Shown: piece by piece, positions 46,204-54,705 of the stretch
How positions within the stretch are numbered: the first letter of the stretch is position 1
Layout of the letters: each line of letters opens with the position of its first letter
Source of the DNA: Lacunisphaera limnophila
GTDB lineage: Bacteria; Verrucomicrobiota; Verrucomicrobiia; Opitutales; Opitutaceae
Direction: 5' to 3'
NCBI RefSeq assembly: GCF_001746835.1
Contig: NZ_CP016094.1
Span: 3,921,501-3,985,500 of the forward strand
Length of the DNA: 64,000 nt
Position numbers and translations under genes: made by a program
Notes under the pieces: generated by a model
What the model was told of the DNA's origin: nothing
The model's database searches: none
The model's input: only the letters and a program-made list of their open reading frames with translations

Positions 46204-46290
46204 TCAGCGCGTAATCCGCGCATGATTGACCGAGGCCAGCAAGGCCCCGCTCAGGGCGACAATGAGTAAAATGATCACAGCGGCGGTCAT
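46204..46290 (-). CDS. 28-aa single-helix membrane peptide
   Basis: A tiny ORF (MTAAVIILLIVALSGALLAS, then VNHARITR) preceded by AGGAGG four bases before the ATG, the clearest Shine-Dalgarno in this part of the window. One transmembrane helix followed by a short basic end suggests an inner-membrane peptide. Such peptides are often small subunits of membrane complexes, but no partner gene is adjacent. Not assignable to a family. Confidence 0.45.
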   Translation of the reverse strand: MTAAVIILLIVALSGALLASVNHARITR

Positions 46291-46455
46291 GCCCCCTCCT
46301 ACGGCACACCTGGCCGGCACTTTACCCCAAAAGTGCCCCGCCCGCCCCGACGCCCCCCGGCTCAAATTTGGCTTCCCCTTCCCGCCCCACCCCCGTTTCC
46401 TGTCCAACTCTCCCTCTCCAACCGCCCTCTGTCATCCGTCGTCCGCCCTCCGTCC

Positions 46456-48108
46456 ATGTCCCCCGCCCAGGAAATCGCCCGCCGTCGCACCTTCGCGATC
46501 ATCTCGCACCCCGATGCGGGCAAGACGACGCTGACCGAGAAGTTCCTGCTCTACGGCAACGCCCTCCACCTCGCCGGCTCCGTCACCGCCCGCAAGAACC
46601 AGCGCGCCACCGCCTCCGACTGGATGGAACTCGAGAAACAGCGCGGCATCTCCATTTCCTCCACCGTCCTCCAGTTCGACTTCGCCGGCTGCGCCGTCAA
46701 CCTCCTCGACACCCCCGGCCACAAGGACTTCTCCGAGGACACCTACCGCGTCCTCACCGCCGTGGACGCCGCCCTCATGGTCATTGACGCCGCCAAGGGC
46801 GTCGAGACCCAGACCCGCAAGCTCTTCGAGGTCTGCCGCCGCCGCGGCGTGCCGATCTTCACGTTCATGAACAAGTGCGACCGGCCGACGCGCAACGCGC
46901 TCGACCTGCTCGACGAGTTGGAAAGCGTTCTCGGCCTCCAGTCCTCGCCCGTCATCTGGCCCCTCGGCAACGGCCCCACCTTCAAGGGCGTCATCGACCG
47001 CCGCACCAAGGAGGTCCACCTCTTCGAGCGCGTCCCCGGCGGCAAGTTCCAGGCGCCCGTCAATGTCACCTCGCTGGAGGACCCCGCCGTGCGCGACAAG
47101 CTCGACGACTACACCTACAACGAGGTGAAGGAACAGCTCGAGATGCTCGACGGCGCCGGCCACCCCTTCGACCTCGACGCCGTACGCCGCGGCAAGCAGA
47201 CGCCCGTCTACTTCGGCTCCGCCGTGAACAACTTCGGCATCGAGCTCCTCCTGAACGGCTTTCTCCAGGACTCCGTGCCGCCCGCGCCGCGCACGTCCGT
47301 CAGCGTCTCGGTCCCGGGCATGGCCCAGCCGACTACCGCGCGCGAGGTGCCCGTCGACGACCCGAAATTCTCCGCCTTCGTCTTCAAGATCCAGGCCAAC
47401 ATGGACCCGAAGCACCGCGACCGCATCGCGTTCTGCCGCGTCTGCTCCGGCAAGTTCGAACGCGACATGGTCGTCACCCACCAGCGCACGGGCAAATCGG
47501 TCCGCCTCTCCTCCTCCCACAAGCTCTTCGGCCAGGAACGCGAGACCGTCGACGTGGCCTGGCCGGGTGATGTCATCGGCCTCGTCGGCCACGACGCCTT
47601 CGGCATCGGCGACACCCTCACCACCGACCGCAGCATCGTCTACGACGCGATCCCGCGCTTCCCGTCCGAGGTCTTCACCTACATTTCCAACCCCAACACC
47701 GGCGACGCCAAGAAGTACCGCGCGGGCCTGGAGCAGCTGTTGCAGGAAGGCGTCGTCCAGTCCTTCTCGGCCAAGAATGCCCCCGCCGGCGCCACCCTGC
47801 TCGCCGCCGTCGGTCCGCTGCAATTTGAAGTCGTGCAATGGCGCCTCCAAAGCGAATACGGCGCCGAGTCCCGCCTGACCCCCACGCCCTGGACCGTCCT
47901 ACGCTGGCTGCAGATCCCGGATTCCATGCAGACCCCCAACAAGGGCTTCGACTTCACCCGCCTCATCGTCGCCACGGGCGTCAGCTTCGGCTCCGACAAG
48001 TTCGACCACCCCATCGGCCTCTTCCCCAACGAGTGGACGATGCGCTACTTCACCGAGAAGAACCCCGAGATCAAGCTGCTCGAACTCCCGCCCGAACAGG
48101 CGACGTAA
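46456..48108 (+). CDS. prfC: Peptide chain release factor 3
   Basis: GTPase that recycles RF1/RF2 from the ribosome (550 aa). I start at ATG 46456 (MSPAQEIARRRTFAIISHPD). Motifs are G1 SHPDAGKTTLTEK, switch ASDWMELEKQRGISISSTV, G3 DTPGHKDFSEDTYR, G4 MNKCDRP, and the RF3 C-terminal region (AAVGPLQFEVVQWRLQSEYG). Longer than EF-G-unrelated GTPases and with the RGISI motif, it is RF3 rather than LepA or TypA. Confidence 0.95.
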   Translation: MSPAQEIARRRTFAIISHPDAGKTTLTEKFLLYGNALHLAGSVTARKNQRATASDWMELEKQRGISISSTVLQFDFAGCAVNLLDTPGHKDFSEDTYRVLTAVDAALMVIDAAKGVETQTRKLFEVCRRRGVPIFTFMNKCDRPTRNALDLLDELESVLGLQSSPVIWPLGNGPTFKGVIDRRTKEVHLFERVPGGKFQAPVNVTSLEDPAVRDKLDDYTYNEVKEQLEMLDGAGHPFDLDAVRRGKQTPVYFGSAVNNFGIELLLNGFLQDSVPPAPRTSVSVSVPGMAQPTTAREVPVDDPKFSAFVFKIQANMDPKHRDRIAFCRVCSGKFERDMVVTHQRTGKSVRLSSSHKLFGQERETVDVAWPGDVIGLVGHDAFGIGDTLTTDRSIVYDAIPRFPSEVFTYISNPNTGDAKKYRAGLEQLLQEGVVQSFSAKNAPAGATLLAAVGPLQFEVVQWRLQSEYGAESRLTPTPWTVLRWLQIPDSMQTPNKGFDFTRLIVATGVSFGSDKFDHPIGLFPNEWTMRYFTEKNPEIKLLELPPEQAT

Positions 48109-48121
48109 TCGGTTCGATCTC

Positions 48122-48141
48122 TGTAGAGCCGGGTCGCCCCC
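48122..48141 (+). repeat. Degenerate TGTAGGGCGGG-family half repeat
   Basis: TGTAGAGCCGGGTCGCCCCC directly after prfC resembles the left end of the REPIN-like elements. No inverted partner is seen before ogt. Confidence 0.35.
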
Positions 48142-48187
48142 GCCTTTTGCATCGCCTCCCGCCCCGCTTTCCCCAGCCTGCGGCTTC

Positions 48188-48712
48188 ATGCCCCACACGC
48201 TCTTCCCCACGGCCTTCGGCACCTGTGGCCTTGCGTGGAACGACACCGGCCTGACCGGCTTTCAGTTGCCCGAGGAAACCGAGGCCCTGACCGAGCAGCA
48301 CCTGGGCGCCAAGGCCCGCAGTCAGCGCGCGACCGAGGCGGCTCCCGACTGGGTTCAGAAACTCATCCGGCGCGTCCAGTTACATTTCGAGGGCACGCTG
48401 CAGGATTTCACCGACGCCCGGCTGGACTGGTCCCGTGTGACCGATTTCCAGCAGGCCGTCTACCTGCACGCCCTCGCGATCAGGCCGGGTTACAAGAAAA
48501 GCTACGGCGAAATCGCCAAGCTCATGGCCCTGGGTCACGAGGCCGCCCGTGCCGTGGGCACCGCTCTCGCCACCAATCCCTGGCCGCTGATCGTCCCCTG
48601 CCACCGCGTCGTCTCCGCCAGCGACAAGATGACCGGCTTCTCCGCCCCCGGCGGCGTGCGCACCAAAACGCGCCTCCTCACCCTCGAAGGCGCGGAGTTG
48701 CTGTCGGAATGA
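48188..48712 (+). CDS. ogt: Methylated-DNA--protein-cysteine methyltransferase
   Basis: Suicide repair enzyme removing O6-alkyl groups from guanine. The 174-aa product has the active-site motif PCHRV (Cys138 in LIVPCHRVVSA), the helix-turn-helix region KKSYGEIAKLMALGHEAARAVGTAL and the closing ...TGFSAPGGVRTKTRLLTLEG. The N-terminal part is short and divergent, so the ogt/MGMT label is safer than ada. It lies 28 bp before alkA: together they form an alkylation-repair pair. Confidence 0.92.
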   Translation: MPHTLFPTAFGTCGLAWNDTGLTGFQLPEETEALTEQHLGAKARSQRATEAAPDWVQKLIRRVQLHFEGTLQDFTDARLDWSRVTDFQQAVYLHALAIRPGYKKSYGEIAKLMALGHEAARAVGTALATNPWPLIVPCHRVVSASDKMTGFSAPGGVRTKTRLLTLEGAELLSE

Positions 48713-48740
48713 CCTCCTCCCTGTGGGCCAGCCACCTGGC

Positions 48741-49373
48741 ATGAAACCCGCGCTTCCCTACGACCCCGCCGCCGCCGTCGCCCACCTCCGCGCCGCCGAC
48801 CCTGTCCTGGCCGCGCTCATCCACCGGATCGGCCCCTTCTCGCTGCAACTCACCCCGACCCGCAGCCTGTTCGAGGCCCTGCTCCGCTCCATCGTCTACC
48901 AACAGCTCCACGGCAAGGCCGCCGCCTCCATCCACGGCCGGGTGCTGGCGGAATTGAAAAAAGCCGGCGGCCCGACCCCGGCCGCCGCCGCCGCGACCTC
49001 CGACGAGGCCCTGCGGGCCGCCGGACTCTCCCGCAACAAGCACCTCGCCGTGCGCGATCTCGCGGCGCGCTGCCTCGATGGCACCGTGCCCACGCTGGCC
49101 GCCGCGCGGAAACTGCCCGACGACGAACTCATCACCCGCCTCACCGCCGTGCGCGGCATCGGCCCGTGGACCGTCCACATGCTGCTCCTCTTCCACCTCG
49201 GCCGGCCCGACGTCATGCCGACGGGCGACTTCGCCATCCGGCTCGCCTTCCAACGGCTGTATCGCCGCCGCACCGCGCCCACGCCCGCCGCCATCCTCCG
49301 TCACGCCCGCGCCTGGCAACCCTGCCGCTCCGTCGCCAGCTGGTACCTCTGGCGCTCCCTCGACACCCCCTGA
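48741..49373 (+). CDS. alkA: DNA-3-methyladenine glycosylase II (AlkA-type HhH)
   Basis: Base-excision glycosylase removing alkylated purines (210 aa). It shows FEALLRSIVYQQLHGKAAASI, the helix-hairpin-helix LTAVRGIGPWTVHMLLLF, and the catalytic Asp in MPTGDFAIRLAF. It lacks the N-terminal domain of E. coli AlkA (282 aa), as in compact MAG-type enzymes. Start ATG 48741 (MKPALPYDPAAAV); a GTG six codons upstream is possible. Adjacent to ogt. Confidence 0.92.
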   Translation: MKPALPYDPAAAVAHLRAADPVLAALIHRIGPFSLQLTPTRSLFEALLRSIVYQQLHGKAAASIHGRVLAELKKAGGPTPAAAAATSDEALRAAGLSRNKHLAVRDLAARCLDGTVPTLAAARKLPDDELITRLTAVRGIGPWTVHMLLLFHLGRPDVMPTGDFAIRLAFQRLYRRRTAPTPAAILRHARAWQPCRSVASWYLWRSLDTP

Positions 49374-49389
49374 CCTTCCCTCCACGTCC

Positions 49390-50403
49390 ATGAACCAAAC
49401 CACCGCCCCGTTCCGCGCCGACAGCTACCCCGAGCACACCATCGGCCGGCTGATGGAAAATCCCGTCGCCGTTTTTCCCGGCCACCTGAGCGTCGCCGAG
49501 GCGGTCGAGCGCGTCCGCGAACTCGCCACCAAGCGGCTCTTCACCTACTGCTACATCGTGGACGAGGCGGAAATCCTGCAGGGCGTCGTCACCATGCGCG
49601 ATCTCCTCCTGCACGACCGCGAGGCCCGGCTCGACGCCTTCATGCTCCGCAATCCCTTTGTGCTGCGGCCCGAGTACCCGCTCATGGAGGCCATGCGCCA
49701 GACGGTGAACCGCCACTATCCTTCCTACCCCGTCTGCGACGACCGGGGCATGCTGCTCGGCATCGTGCGCGGCTCGCGCATCTTCGAGGAACAAGCCGTC
49801 GAGATCAGCGCCCAGCCCGGCGCCATGGTCGGTGTCGAGCGCGAGGAACGGGTCAACACCCCCTTCCTCCGCAGCCTCAAGTTCCGCCACCCCTGGCTGC
49901 AGTTCAACCTCCTCACCGCGTTCATCGCCGCGGGTGTCGTCGGGCTTTTTGAGGGCACCATCGACCAGATCGTCGTGCTCGCCGTGTTCCTGCCTGTGCT
50001 GGCCGGCCAGTCCGGCAACACCGGCTGCCAGGCGCTCGCCGTCTCGCTCCGCGGTCTCACCCTCGGGGAGCTGAAACCAGGCCGCGAAAACCAGTTCCTC
50101 GTCAAGGAGGCCGCCCTCGGCCTCGCCAACGGCGCGCTCGTCGGCATCACCGCCGGCCTCGGCATGTTTTTCTACGCCACCTGGCAGCAGACGGCGGTCT
50201 CCCCCTACGTGCTGAGCGCGATTGTGTTCCTCTCCATGGTGGGCAGCTGCTTCCTCAGCGGCGTCTCGGGCGTCATGGTCCCCCTCACCCTCAAGAAATT
50301 CGGCGCCGACCCCGCCACCGCCTCCAGCATCTTCCTCACCACCGCCACCGACGTGGCCAGCATGGGCTTCTTTCTCGGCATCGCCACCCTTTGGCTCATG
50401 TAG
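49390..50403 (+). CDS. mgtE: MgtE-family divalent cation transporter lacking the N domain
   Basis: 337-aa magnesium/cation channel-transporter: a pair of CBS domains (about residues 10-140: MENPVAVFPGHLSVAEAVER, YIVDEAEILQGVVTMRDLLL and so on), then the MgtE membrane domain with five helices and the selectivity segments LAVFLPVLAGQSGNTGCQAL and VPLTLKKFGADPATASSIFL. Standard MgtE (about 450 aa) begins with an extra superhelical Mg-sensing N domain, absent here. Start ATG 49390, 16 bp after alkA. The stop codon is the TAG of a TGTAGGG repeat. Confidence 0.87.
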   Translation: MNQTTAPFRADSYPEHTIGRLMENPVAVFPGHLSVAEAVERVRELATKRLFTYCYIVDEAEILQGVVTMRDLLLHDREARLDAFMLRNPFVLRPEYPLMEAMRQTVNRHYPSYPVCDDRGMLLGIVRGSRIFEEQAVEISAQPGAMVGVEREERVNTPFLRSLKFRHPWLQFNLLTAFIAAGVVGLFEGTIDQIVVLAVFLPVLAGQSGNTGCQALAVSLRGLTLGELKPGRENQFLVKEAALGLANGALVGITAGLGMFFYATWQQTAVSPYVLSAIVFLSMVGSCFLSGVSGVMVPLTLKKFGADPATASSIFLTTATDVASMGFFLGIATLWLM

Positions 50404-50420
50404 GGCCGGTCTCCGACCGG
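50399..50420 (+). repeat. TGTAGGGC-type repeat half overlapping the mgtE stop
   Basis: TGTAGGGCCGGTCTCCGACCGG starts inside the mgtE stop codon and contains the short hairpin CCGGT/ACCGG. It resembles the left ends of the elements at 53731 and 60170. Further GC palindromes follow up to about 50480, but no clean right end. Confidence 0.4.
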
Positions 50421-50530
50421 ACCAGCCAGGGGCGCGGGCTGGCAGGCTCCCTGCGGGCCGCCCGCCCCCCGGCGCGTTCGCTGTTGTGTCATAATCCGCC
50501 GGCCCTAGCGTCGGGACAATCTCCCGCCCC

Positions 50531-51571
50531 ATGCCTCCCAAAATGCGCGCCATCGTCAAACCTGCGCCCGGCCCCGGACTCATCATGACCGAGGTGCCCG
50601 TGCCCCGGCCCGGCCTCAACGATGTCCTGATCAAGATCCGCAAGACCTCCATCTGCGGCACCGACGTCCACATTAACAAGTGGGACGCCTGGGCCGCCCG
50701 CACCATCAAGCCACCCCTCGTCATCGGCCACGAATACGTCGGCACCGTGGCGGACGTCGGCGCCGGCGTGAGCGGTTTCACCCTCGGCCAACTCGTCACC
50801 GGCGAGGGCCACATCGTCTGCGGCCACTGCCGCAACTGCCTCGCCGGCCGCCGCCACCTCTGCCCCAACACCATCGGCGTGGGCGTGAACCGCGACGGTG
50901 CCTTCGCCGATTATGTCTGCGTGCCCGCCTCCAATGTCTGGAAGATCCCCGCCGGCCTCGACCCCGATGTCGTCTCCTGTTTCGACCCGCTCGGCAACGC
51001 CGTCCACACCACCCTGTCGTTCGACATGGTCGGCGAGGACGTCCTCATCACCGGCGCCGGCCCGATCGGCTGCATGGCCATCGCCGTCGCCCAGCACGCC
51101 GGCGCCCGCCACATCGTCATCACCGACATCAACGACGGCCGCCTCGAGCTGGCCAAGAAACTCGGCCCCATCCGCGCCGTCAACGTGGCCCGCGAAAACC
51201 TCTCCGAGGTCTGGCACCAGGAACTTGGCATGACCGAGGGCTTCGACATCGGCCTCGAGATGTCCGGCAGTTCCGCCGCGCTCAACCAGATGATCGACAA
51301 CATGGTCATGGGCGGTCGCATTGCCCTCCTCGGCGTACACCCGGCCGAGGCGATGGTGGACTGGAACAAGATCGTTTTCAAAATGCTCCACCTGAAGGGC
51401 ATTTACGGCCGCGAAATGTTCGAGACCTGGTACAAGATGACCGCCCTCGTGCAGGGTGGCATGGACATCACCCCCGTCATCACCCACCGCCTCCCCGTCG
51501 CCGACTTCCAAGAGGGGTTCGAGCTGATGGGCTCCGGCCGCTCCGGCAAGATCATCCTGAATTGGGAATGA
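50531..51571 (+). CDS. tdh: L-threonine 3-dehydrogenase
   Basis: Zinc-dependent medium-chain dehydrogenase converting threonine to 2-amino-3-ketobutyrate with NAD (346 aa). Visible are the catalytic zinc Cys in [26 protein letters not shown], structural-zinc cysteines in [15 protein letters not shown], the nucleotide fold [17 protein letters not shown], and [15 protein letters not shown], a Tdh hallmark. kbl, encoding the next enzyme, follows after 86 bp. A second start at 50543 (MRAIVK) is equally possible. Confidence 0.95.
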   Translation: MPPKMRAIVKPAPGPGLIMTEVPVPRPGLNDVLIKIRKTSICGTDVHINKWDAWAARTIKPPLVIGHEYVGTVADVGAGVSGFTLGQLVTGEGHIVCGHCRNCLAGRRHLCPNTIGVGVNRDGAFADYVCVPASNVWKIPAGLDPDVVSCFDPLGNAVHTTLSFDMVGEDVLITGAGPIGCMAIAVAQHAGARHIVITDINDGRLELAKKLGPIRAVNVARENLSEVWHQELGMTEGFDIGLEMSGSSAALNQMIDNMVMGGRIALLGVHPAEAMVDWNKIVFKMLHLKGIYGREMFETWYKMTALVQGGMDITPVITHRLPVADFQEGFELMGSGRSGKIILNWE

Positions 51572-51618
51572 AAAAGAACCCACGCAAAGGGTGAACCCTG
51601 GGATATCCGGAATCTCCG

Positions 51619-51650
51619 TCTCTGTGTCCTCTGTGTCTCTGTGGTTAAAT
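51619..51650 (+). repeat. CTCTGTGTC direct-repeat leader before kbl
   Basis: Three overlapping CTCTGTGT(C/G) units followed by GGTTAAAT, ending eight bases before the kbl ATG. I recall this low-complexity motif between genes of many environmental bacteria. Function unknown. Confidence 0.4.
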
Positions 51651-51657
51651 CAATAGC

Positions 51658-52848
51658 ATGAACCCCGCCTTCACCGCCCACCTCAAGCAAACCCTCGCCG
51701 GCATCGACTCCGCCGGCCTGACCAAGCGCGAGCGCATCATCACCACCCAGCAGACGGCGCATATCGCCGTCTCAACCGGCCAGGAGGTCCTGAATCTCTG
51801 CGCTAACAACTACCTCGGCCTCGCGAACCACCCCGACCTGATCGCCGCCGGCCACGCCGCCCTTGACCGCTGGGGCTACGGCCTCGCCTCCGTGCGCTTC
51901 ATCTGCGGCACCCAGCAGATCCACCGCGACCTCGAGACCGCCCTTGCCCGCTTTCTCGGCACCGACGACACCATCCTCTATTCCTCCTGCTTCGACGCCA
52001 ACGGCGGCCTGTTCGAAACCCTGCTCGGCGCCGAGGACGCTGTCATCTCCGACGAACTCAACCACGCCTCGATCATCGACGGCATCCGCCTCGGCAAAGC
52101 CCAACGCTACCGTTACAAGAATACCGACCTCGCCGACCTCGAGGCCAAGCTGAAGGAGGCCGACGCCGCCGGCGCCCGCTTCAAGCTCATCGCCACCGAC
52201 GGCGTGTTTTCCATGGACGGCACCATCGCCCCGCTGCCGGGCATCTGCGACCTCGCGGACAAATACCAGGCCCTCGTCATGGTCGACGACAGCCATGCCG
52301 CCGGCTTCATGGGCGCGACCGGCCGCGGCACGCATGAGCACTGCGGCGTCATGGGGCGCGTGGACGTCTTCACCGGCACGCTCGGCAAGGCCCTCGGCGG
52401 CGCCAGCGGCGGCTACACCAGTGGCCGGAAGGAAATCATCGACCTCCTCCGCCAGCGTTCCCGCCCCTACCTGTTCTCCAACACCATCCCGCCCGTCGTC
52501 GCCGGCGCGACGCTGAAGTGCCTGGAAATACTCACCGCCTCGACCACCCTGCGGGACAAACTCCACGCCAACACCGCCTACTACCGCGCGGGCCTGACCT
52601 CGGCCGGCCTGACCATCAAGCCCGGTACCCACCCCATCGTGCCGATCATGCTCGGCGACGCCGTGCTCGCCCAAAAGGTCTCCGCCCGCCTGCTCGAGAA
52701 AGGCGTCTATGCGGTCGGCTTCTTCTTCCCCGTGGTTGCGCAGGGCCAGGCCCGCATCCGCACGCAGGTCTCCGCCGCCCACAGCCGCGAGGACCTCGCC
52801 TTCGCCATCAACGCCTTCGCCGAAATCAAAGCCGAGTTCAAATTGTGA
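51658..52848 (+). CDS. kbl: Glycine C-acetyltransferase (2-amino-3-ketobutyrate CoA ligase)
   Basis: PLP enzyme splitting 2-amino-3-ketobutyrate with CoA into glycine and acetyl-CoA (396 aa). Motifs are [20 protein letters not shown], the PLP pocket [20 protein letters not shown], and the Schiff-base Lys in [16 protein letters not shown]. With tdh it forms the threonine-to-glycine pathway. The pairing with tdh separates it from the related enzymes BioF and HemA. Confidence 0.95.
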   Translation: MNPAFTAHLKQTLAGIDSAGLTKRERIITTQQTAHIAVSTGQEVLNLCANNYLGLANHPDLIAAGHAALDRWGYGLASVRFICGTQQIHRDLETALARFLGTDDTILYSSCFDANGGLFETLLGAEDAVISDELNHASIIDGIRLGKAQRYRYKNTDLADLEAKLKEADAAGARFKLIATDGVFSMDGTIAPLPGICDLADKYQALVMVDDSHAAGFMGATGRGTHEHCGVMGRVDVFTGTLGKALGGASGGYTSGRKEIIDLLRQRSRPYLFSNTIPPVVAGATLKCLEILTASTTLRDKLHANTAYYRAGLTSAGLTIKPGTHPIVPIMLGDAVLAQKVSARLLEKGVYAVGFFFPVVAQGQARIRTQVSAAHSREDLAFAINAFAEIKAEFKL

Positions 52849-52937
52849 TCCCCACTGTCCGACCGGAGCGCGAGCGAGCCGCCCACTCGTCACGTGACAT
52901 CAGCTAGTTTCTTCCCTTCCATCTCCCAAAACCCGCC

Positions 52938-53342
52938 ATGCCCTCCGCCGCCAAACTAAAGCTACTGAAGGCCGCCGCCAAAACCGCCGCCGGCCGGGCC
53001 TACGCGCCTTATTCCAAATTCCGCGTCGGCGCCGCCGTCCTTACGGAATCGGGCAGGATATTTGCCGGCTGCAACGTGGAGAATGCCTCCTACGGCCTCT
53101 GCAACTGCGCCGAGCGCTCCGCGATCTTCAGCGCCGTCTCCGCCGGCGAGCGCAAATTCAAATGCGTGGTCGTCTACACGCCCACCCAAACGGCCACCGC
53201 CCCCTGCGGCGCCTGCCGGCAGGTGATCTTCGAGTTCGGCCCCAAGATCCGCGTGATCTCCTTCTGCGCCGGCCTCGACCGCATCGACACCGCGATCAAG
53301 TCCCTCCTCCCCGCCGCCTTCGGCCCCGCCGACCTGGCTTGA
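52938..53342 (+). CDS. cdd: Cytidine deaminase
   Basis: Zinc enzyme deaminating cytidine and deoxycytidine for pyrimidine salvage (134 aa, tetrameric type). YAPYSKFRVGAAVLTESGRI, GCNVENASYGLCNCAERSAI (zinc Cys and catalytic Glu) and TAPCGACRQVIFEF (two zinc Cys) are complete. ATG 52938. Confidence 0.95.
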   Translation: MPSAAKLKLLKAAAKTAAGRAYAPYSKFRVGAAVLTESGRIFAGCNVENASYGLCNCAERSAIFSAVSAGERKFKCVVVYTPTQTATAPCGACRQVIFEFGPKIRVISFCAGLDRIDTAIKSLLPAAFGPADLA

Positions 53343-53364
53343 GGAGTTCGATCACTCTGGATCC

Positions 53365-53691
53365 ATGGAAACCAAGCATGCCGTGGTCGACGACATGCAG
53401 GTGCATTACTCCTTCACCGGAAACAATGACTGTCTGATTATTGTCACGGCACCAACGGCGACTGGGGCCTTGATGTTTTGCTGGAGACCCGAGGATGGTT
53501 TCAGAGCTGAATCCCTCTGGGAGGACAACCGCTACGGGATTGGCACTAGGAAAGACATTCCACTGAGCGAATTTCCCATTGAAAGCACCCTCGCCAAGTT
53601 CAATCAAATCCGACCCCCGCTCGAATCAGAAGACTTGGAGCGGATTATGGCATTGCTGCATCAAGCAAAAGCAGTCGACGGAGCCCACTGA
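53365..53691 (+). CDS. Hypothetical protein
   Basis: 108-aa protein (METKHAVVDDMQVHYSFTGN) without signal peptide or helices. The middle has GALMFCWRPEDGFRAESLWE; the end is helical (LESEDLERIMALLHQAKAVD). I recognise no family. Base composition is visibly less GC-rich than its neighbours, which may mean recent acquisition. It is 22 bp after cdd and before a REPIN-like element. Confidence 0.6.
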   Translation: METKHAVVDDMQVHYSFTGNNDCLIIVTAPTATGALMFCWRPEDGFRAESLWEDNRYGIGTRKDIPLSEFPIESTLAKFNQIRPPLESEDLERIMALLHQAKAVDGAH

Positions 53692-53730
53692 TACCGCGCC
53701 CCCTTCCTTATTCCTAATTGAATCGGAACG

Positions 53731-53814
53731 CATGTAGGGCGGGATCGCCGAATCCCGCCTTGTTCGAGGATGAAACGCATTCAAGGCAGGGTTCGAAGAC
53801 CCCCGCCCTACATG
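53731..53814. repeat. REPIN-like element (two hairpins with inverted ends)
   Basis: CATGTAGGGCGGG (53731-53743) and CCCGCCCTACATG (53802-53814) are perfect 13-bp inverted ends. The left half forms its own hairpin GGCGGGAT/ATCCCGCC, the right half GGGT/ACCC within GGCAGGG...CCCCGCC. This doublet of inverted REP hairpins is the form of a REPIN, mobilised in other bacteria by RAYT transposases (no RAYT gene in the window). Confidence 0.7.
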
Positions 53815-53815
53815 C

Positions 53816-54613
53816 TCACAGCGAATCCGTGAACTTCCTCAGCTCCTCCGCGTACCGCGGGCCCGTGAAATCCGCGAGGCCGCTGTGCGGTCCGCCGTCC
53901 ACAAACAGGTACGCTTTGCGGCTCGTGGCCGCCTCGTAGAGCTTCCGCCCGTGCCAGAAGGGCACCGTGCCGTCCGCAGTGCCGTGGATCACCATCACCG
54001 GACACCGCAGCTCCGGCATCTTCCGCAGATTCACAAACTTGTCCCCCGGGAACACCGGGATATGCGTCATCACGCGATAGGCGCTCACAAACGCGCCCTG
54101 CAGCACCAGGCCCGCCACCGGCTGCTTTAGGGCCAGCTCCACCGCCGGCCCGCCGCCGAGCGAGTAGCCAAACGGCACGATGCGGTCCGCCGGCAGGCCG
54201 AGCTTGGTCCGCATGTAGTTGTAACCCAGCTGCGTGTCGGCATACAAATTGCCCTCGTCCGGCGTGCCGCCGCTGAGTCCGTACCCGCGATAATCAATCG
54301 CAAACACCGCATAGCCCGCCTGCACAAATGCCGGGATGTAGTCGTTGAGGCTGCCGAGGTCCTCGTAGTTGCCGTGCAGGTAAAGCAGCGTGTGCTTGGC
54401 CGCCGGATTCGGCCAGTGTCGCGCGTACACCGTCACCCCATCAGGCGCTTTCAGCGCGATGATCTCCGGCCCCGGCCCGTATTTCAGCGGCGGCCGCGGG
54501 AACATCATGCTCAGCGACAAATGGTGCGCGCCCACGGCGCACACCACATACAGGCCCGCCAACAGGAGCAGGATGCGACCAACGCTGGAAAGGAGTTCAG
54601 GCATTTTCCGCAT
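53816..54613 (-). CDS. Membrane-anchored alpha/beta hydrolase
   Basis: Serine hydrolase of 265 aa with an N-terminal helix (SVGRILLLLAGLYVVCAVGA). LLYLHGNYEDLGSLNDYIPA carries the oxyanion His-Gly, AIDYRGYGLSGGTP follows, the nucleophile is in PFGYSLGGGPAVELAL, and the acid and base lie in VIHGTADGTVPFWHG and GGPHSGLADF. It resembles the ABHD13/YfhR/YqkD (BAAT-like) group. Substrate unknown. I start at ATG 54613 (MRKMPELLSS). The 3' end touches the REPIN-like element. Confidence 0.82.
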   Translation of the reverse strand: MRKMPELLSSVGRILLLLAGLYVVCAVGAHHLSLSMMFPRPPLKYGPGPEIIALKAPDGVTVYARHWPNPAAKHTLLYLHGNYEDLGSLNDYIPAFVQAGYAVFAIDYRGYGLSGGTPDEGNLYADTQLGYNYMRTKLGLPADRIVPFGYSLGGGPAVELALKQPVAGLVLQGAFVSAYRVMTHIPVFPGDKFVNLRKMPELRCPVMVIHGTADGTVPFWHGRKLYEAATSRKAYLFVDGGPHSGLADFTGPRYAEELRKFTDSL

Positions 54614-54705
54614 GTCAGCCAACCCGGGCGACAATCTCCCTCCCGCGGGACCCGGCAACGCTTCGGCTGAATTCCACGCGGTGCACGTCAGGGATCCGCC
54701 GGCGA

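Noticed and set aside
53731-53814. Complete insertion sequence
   Set aside because: Inverted ends are present but the element is 84 bp with no transposase and no clear target duplication; REPIN-like is the better description.
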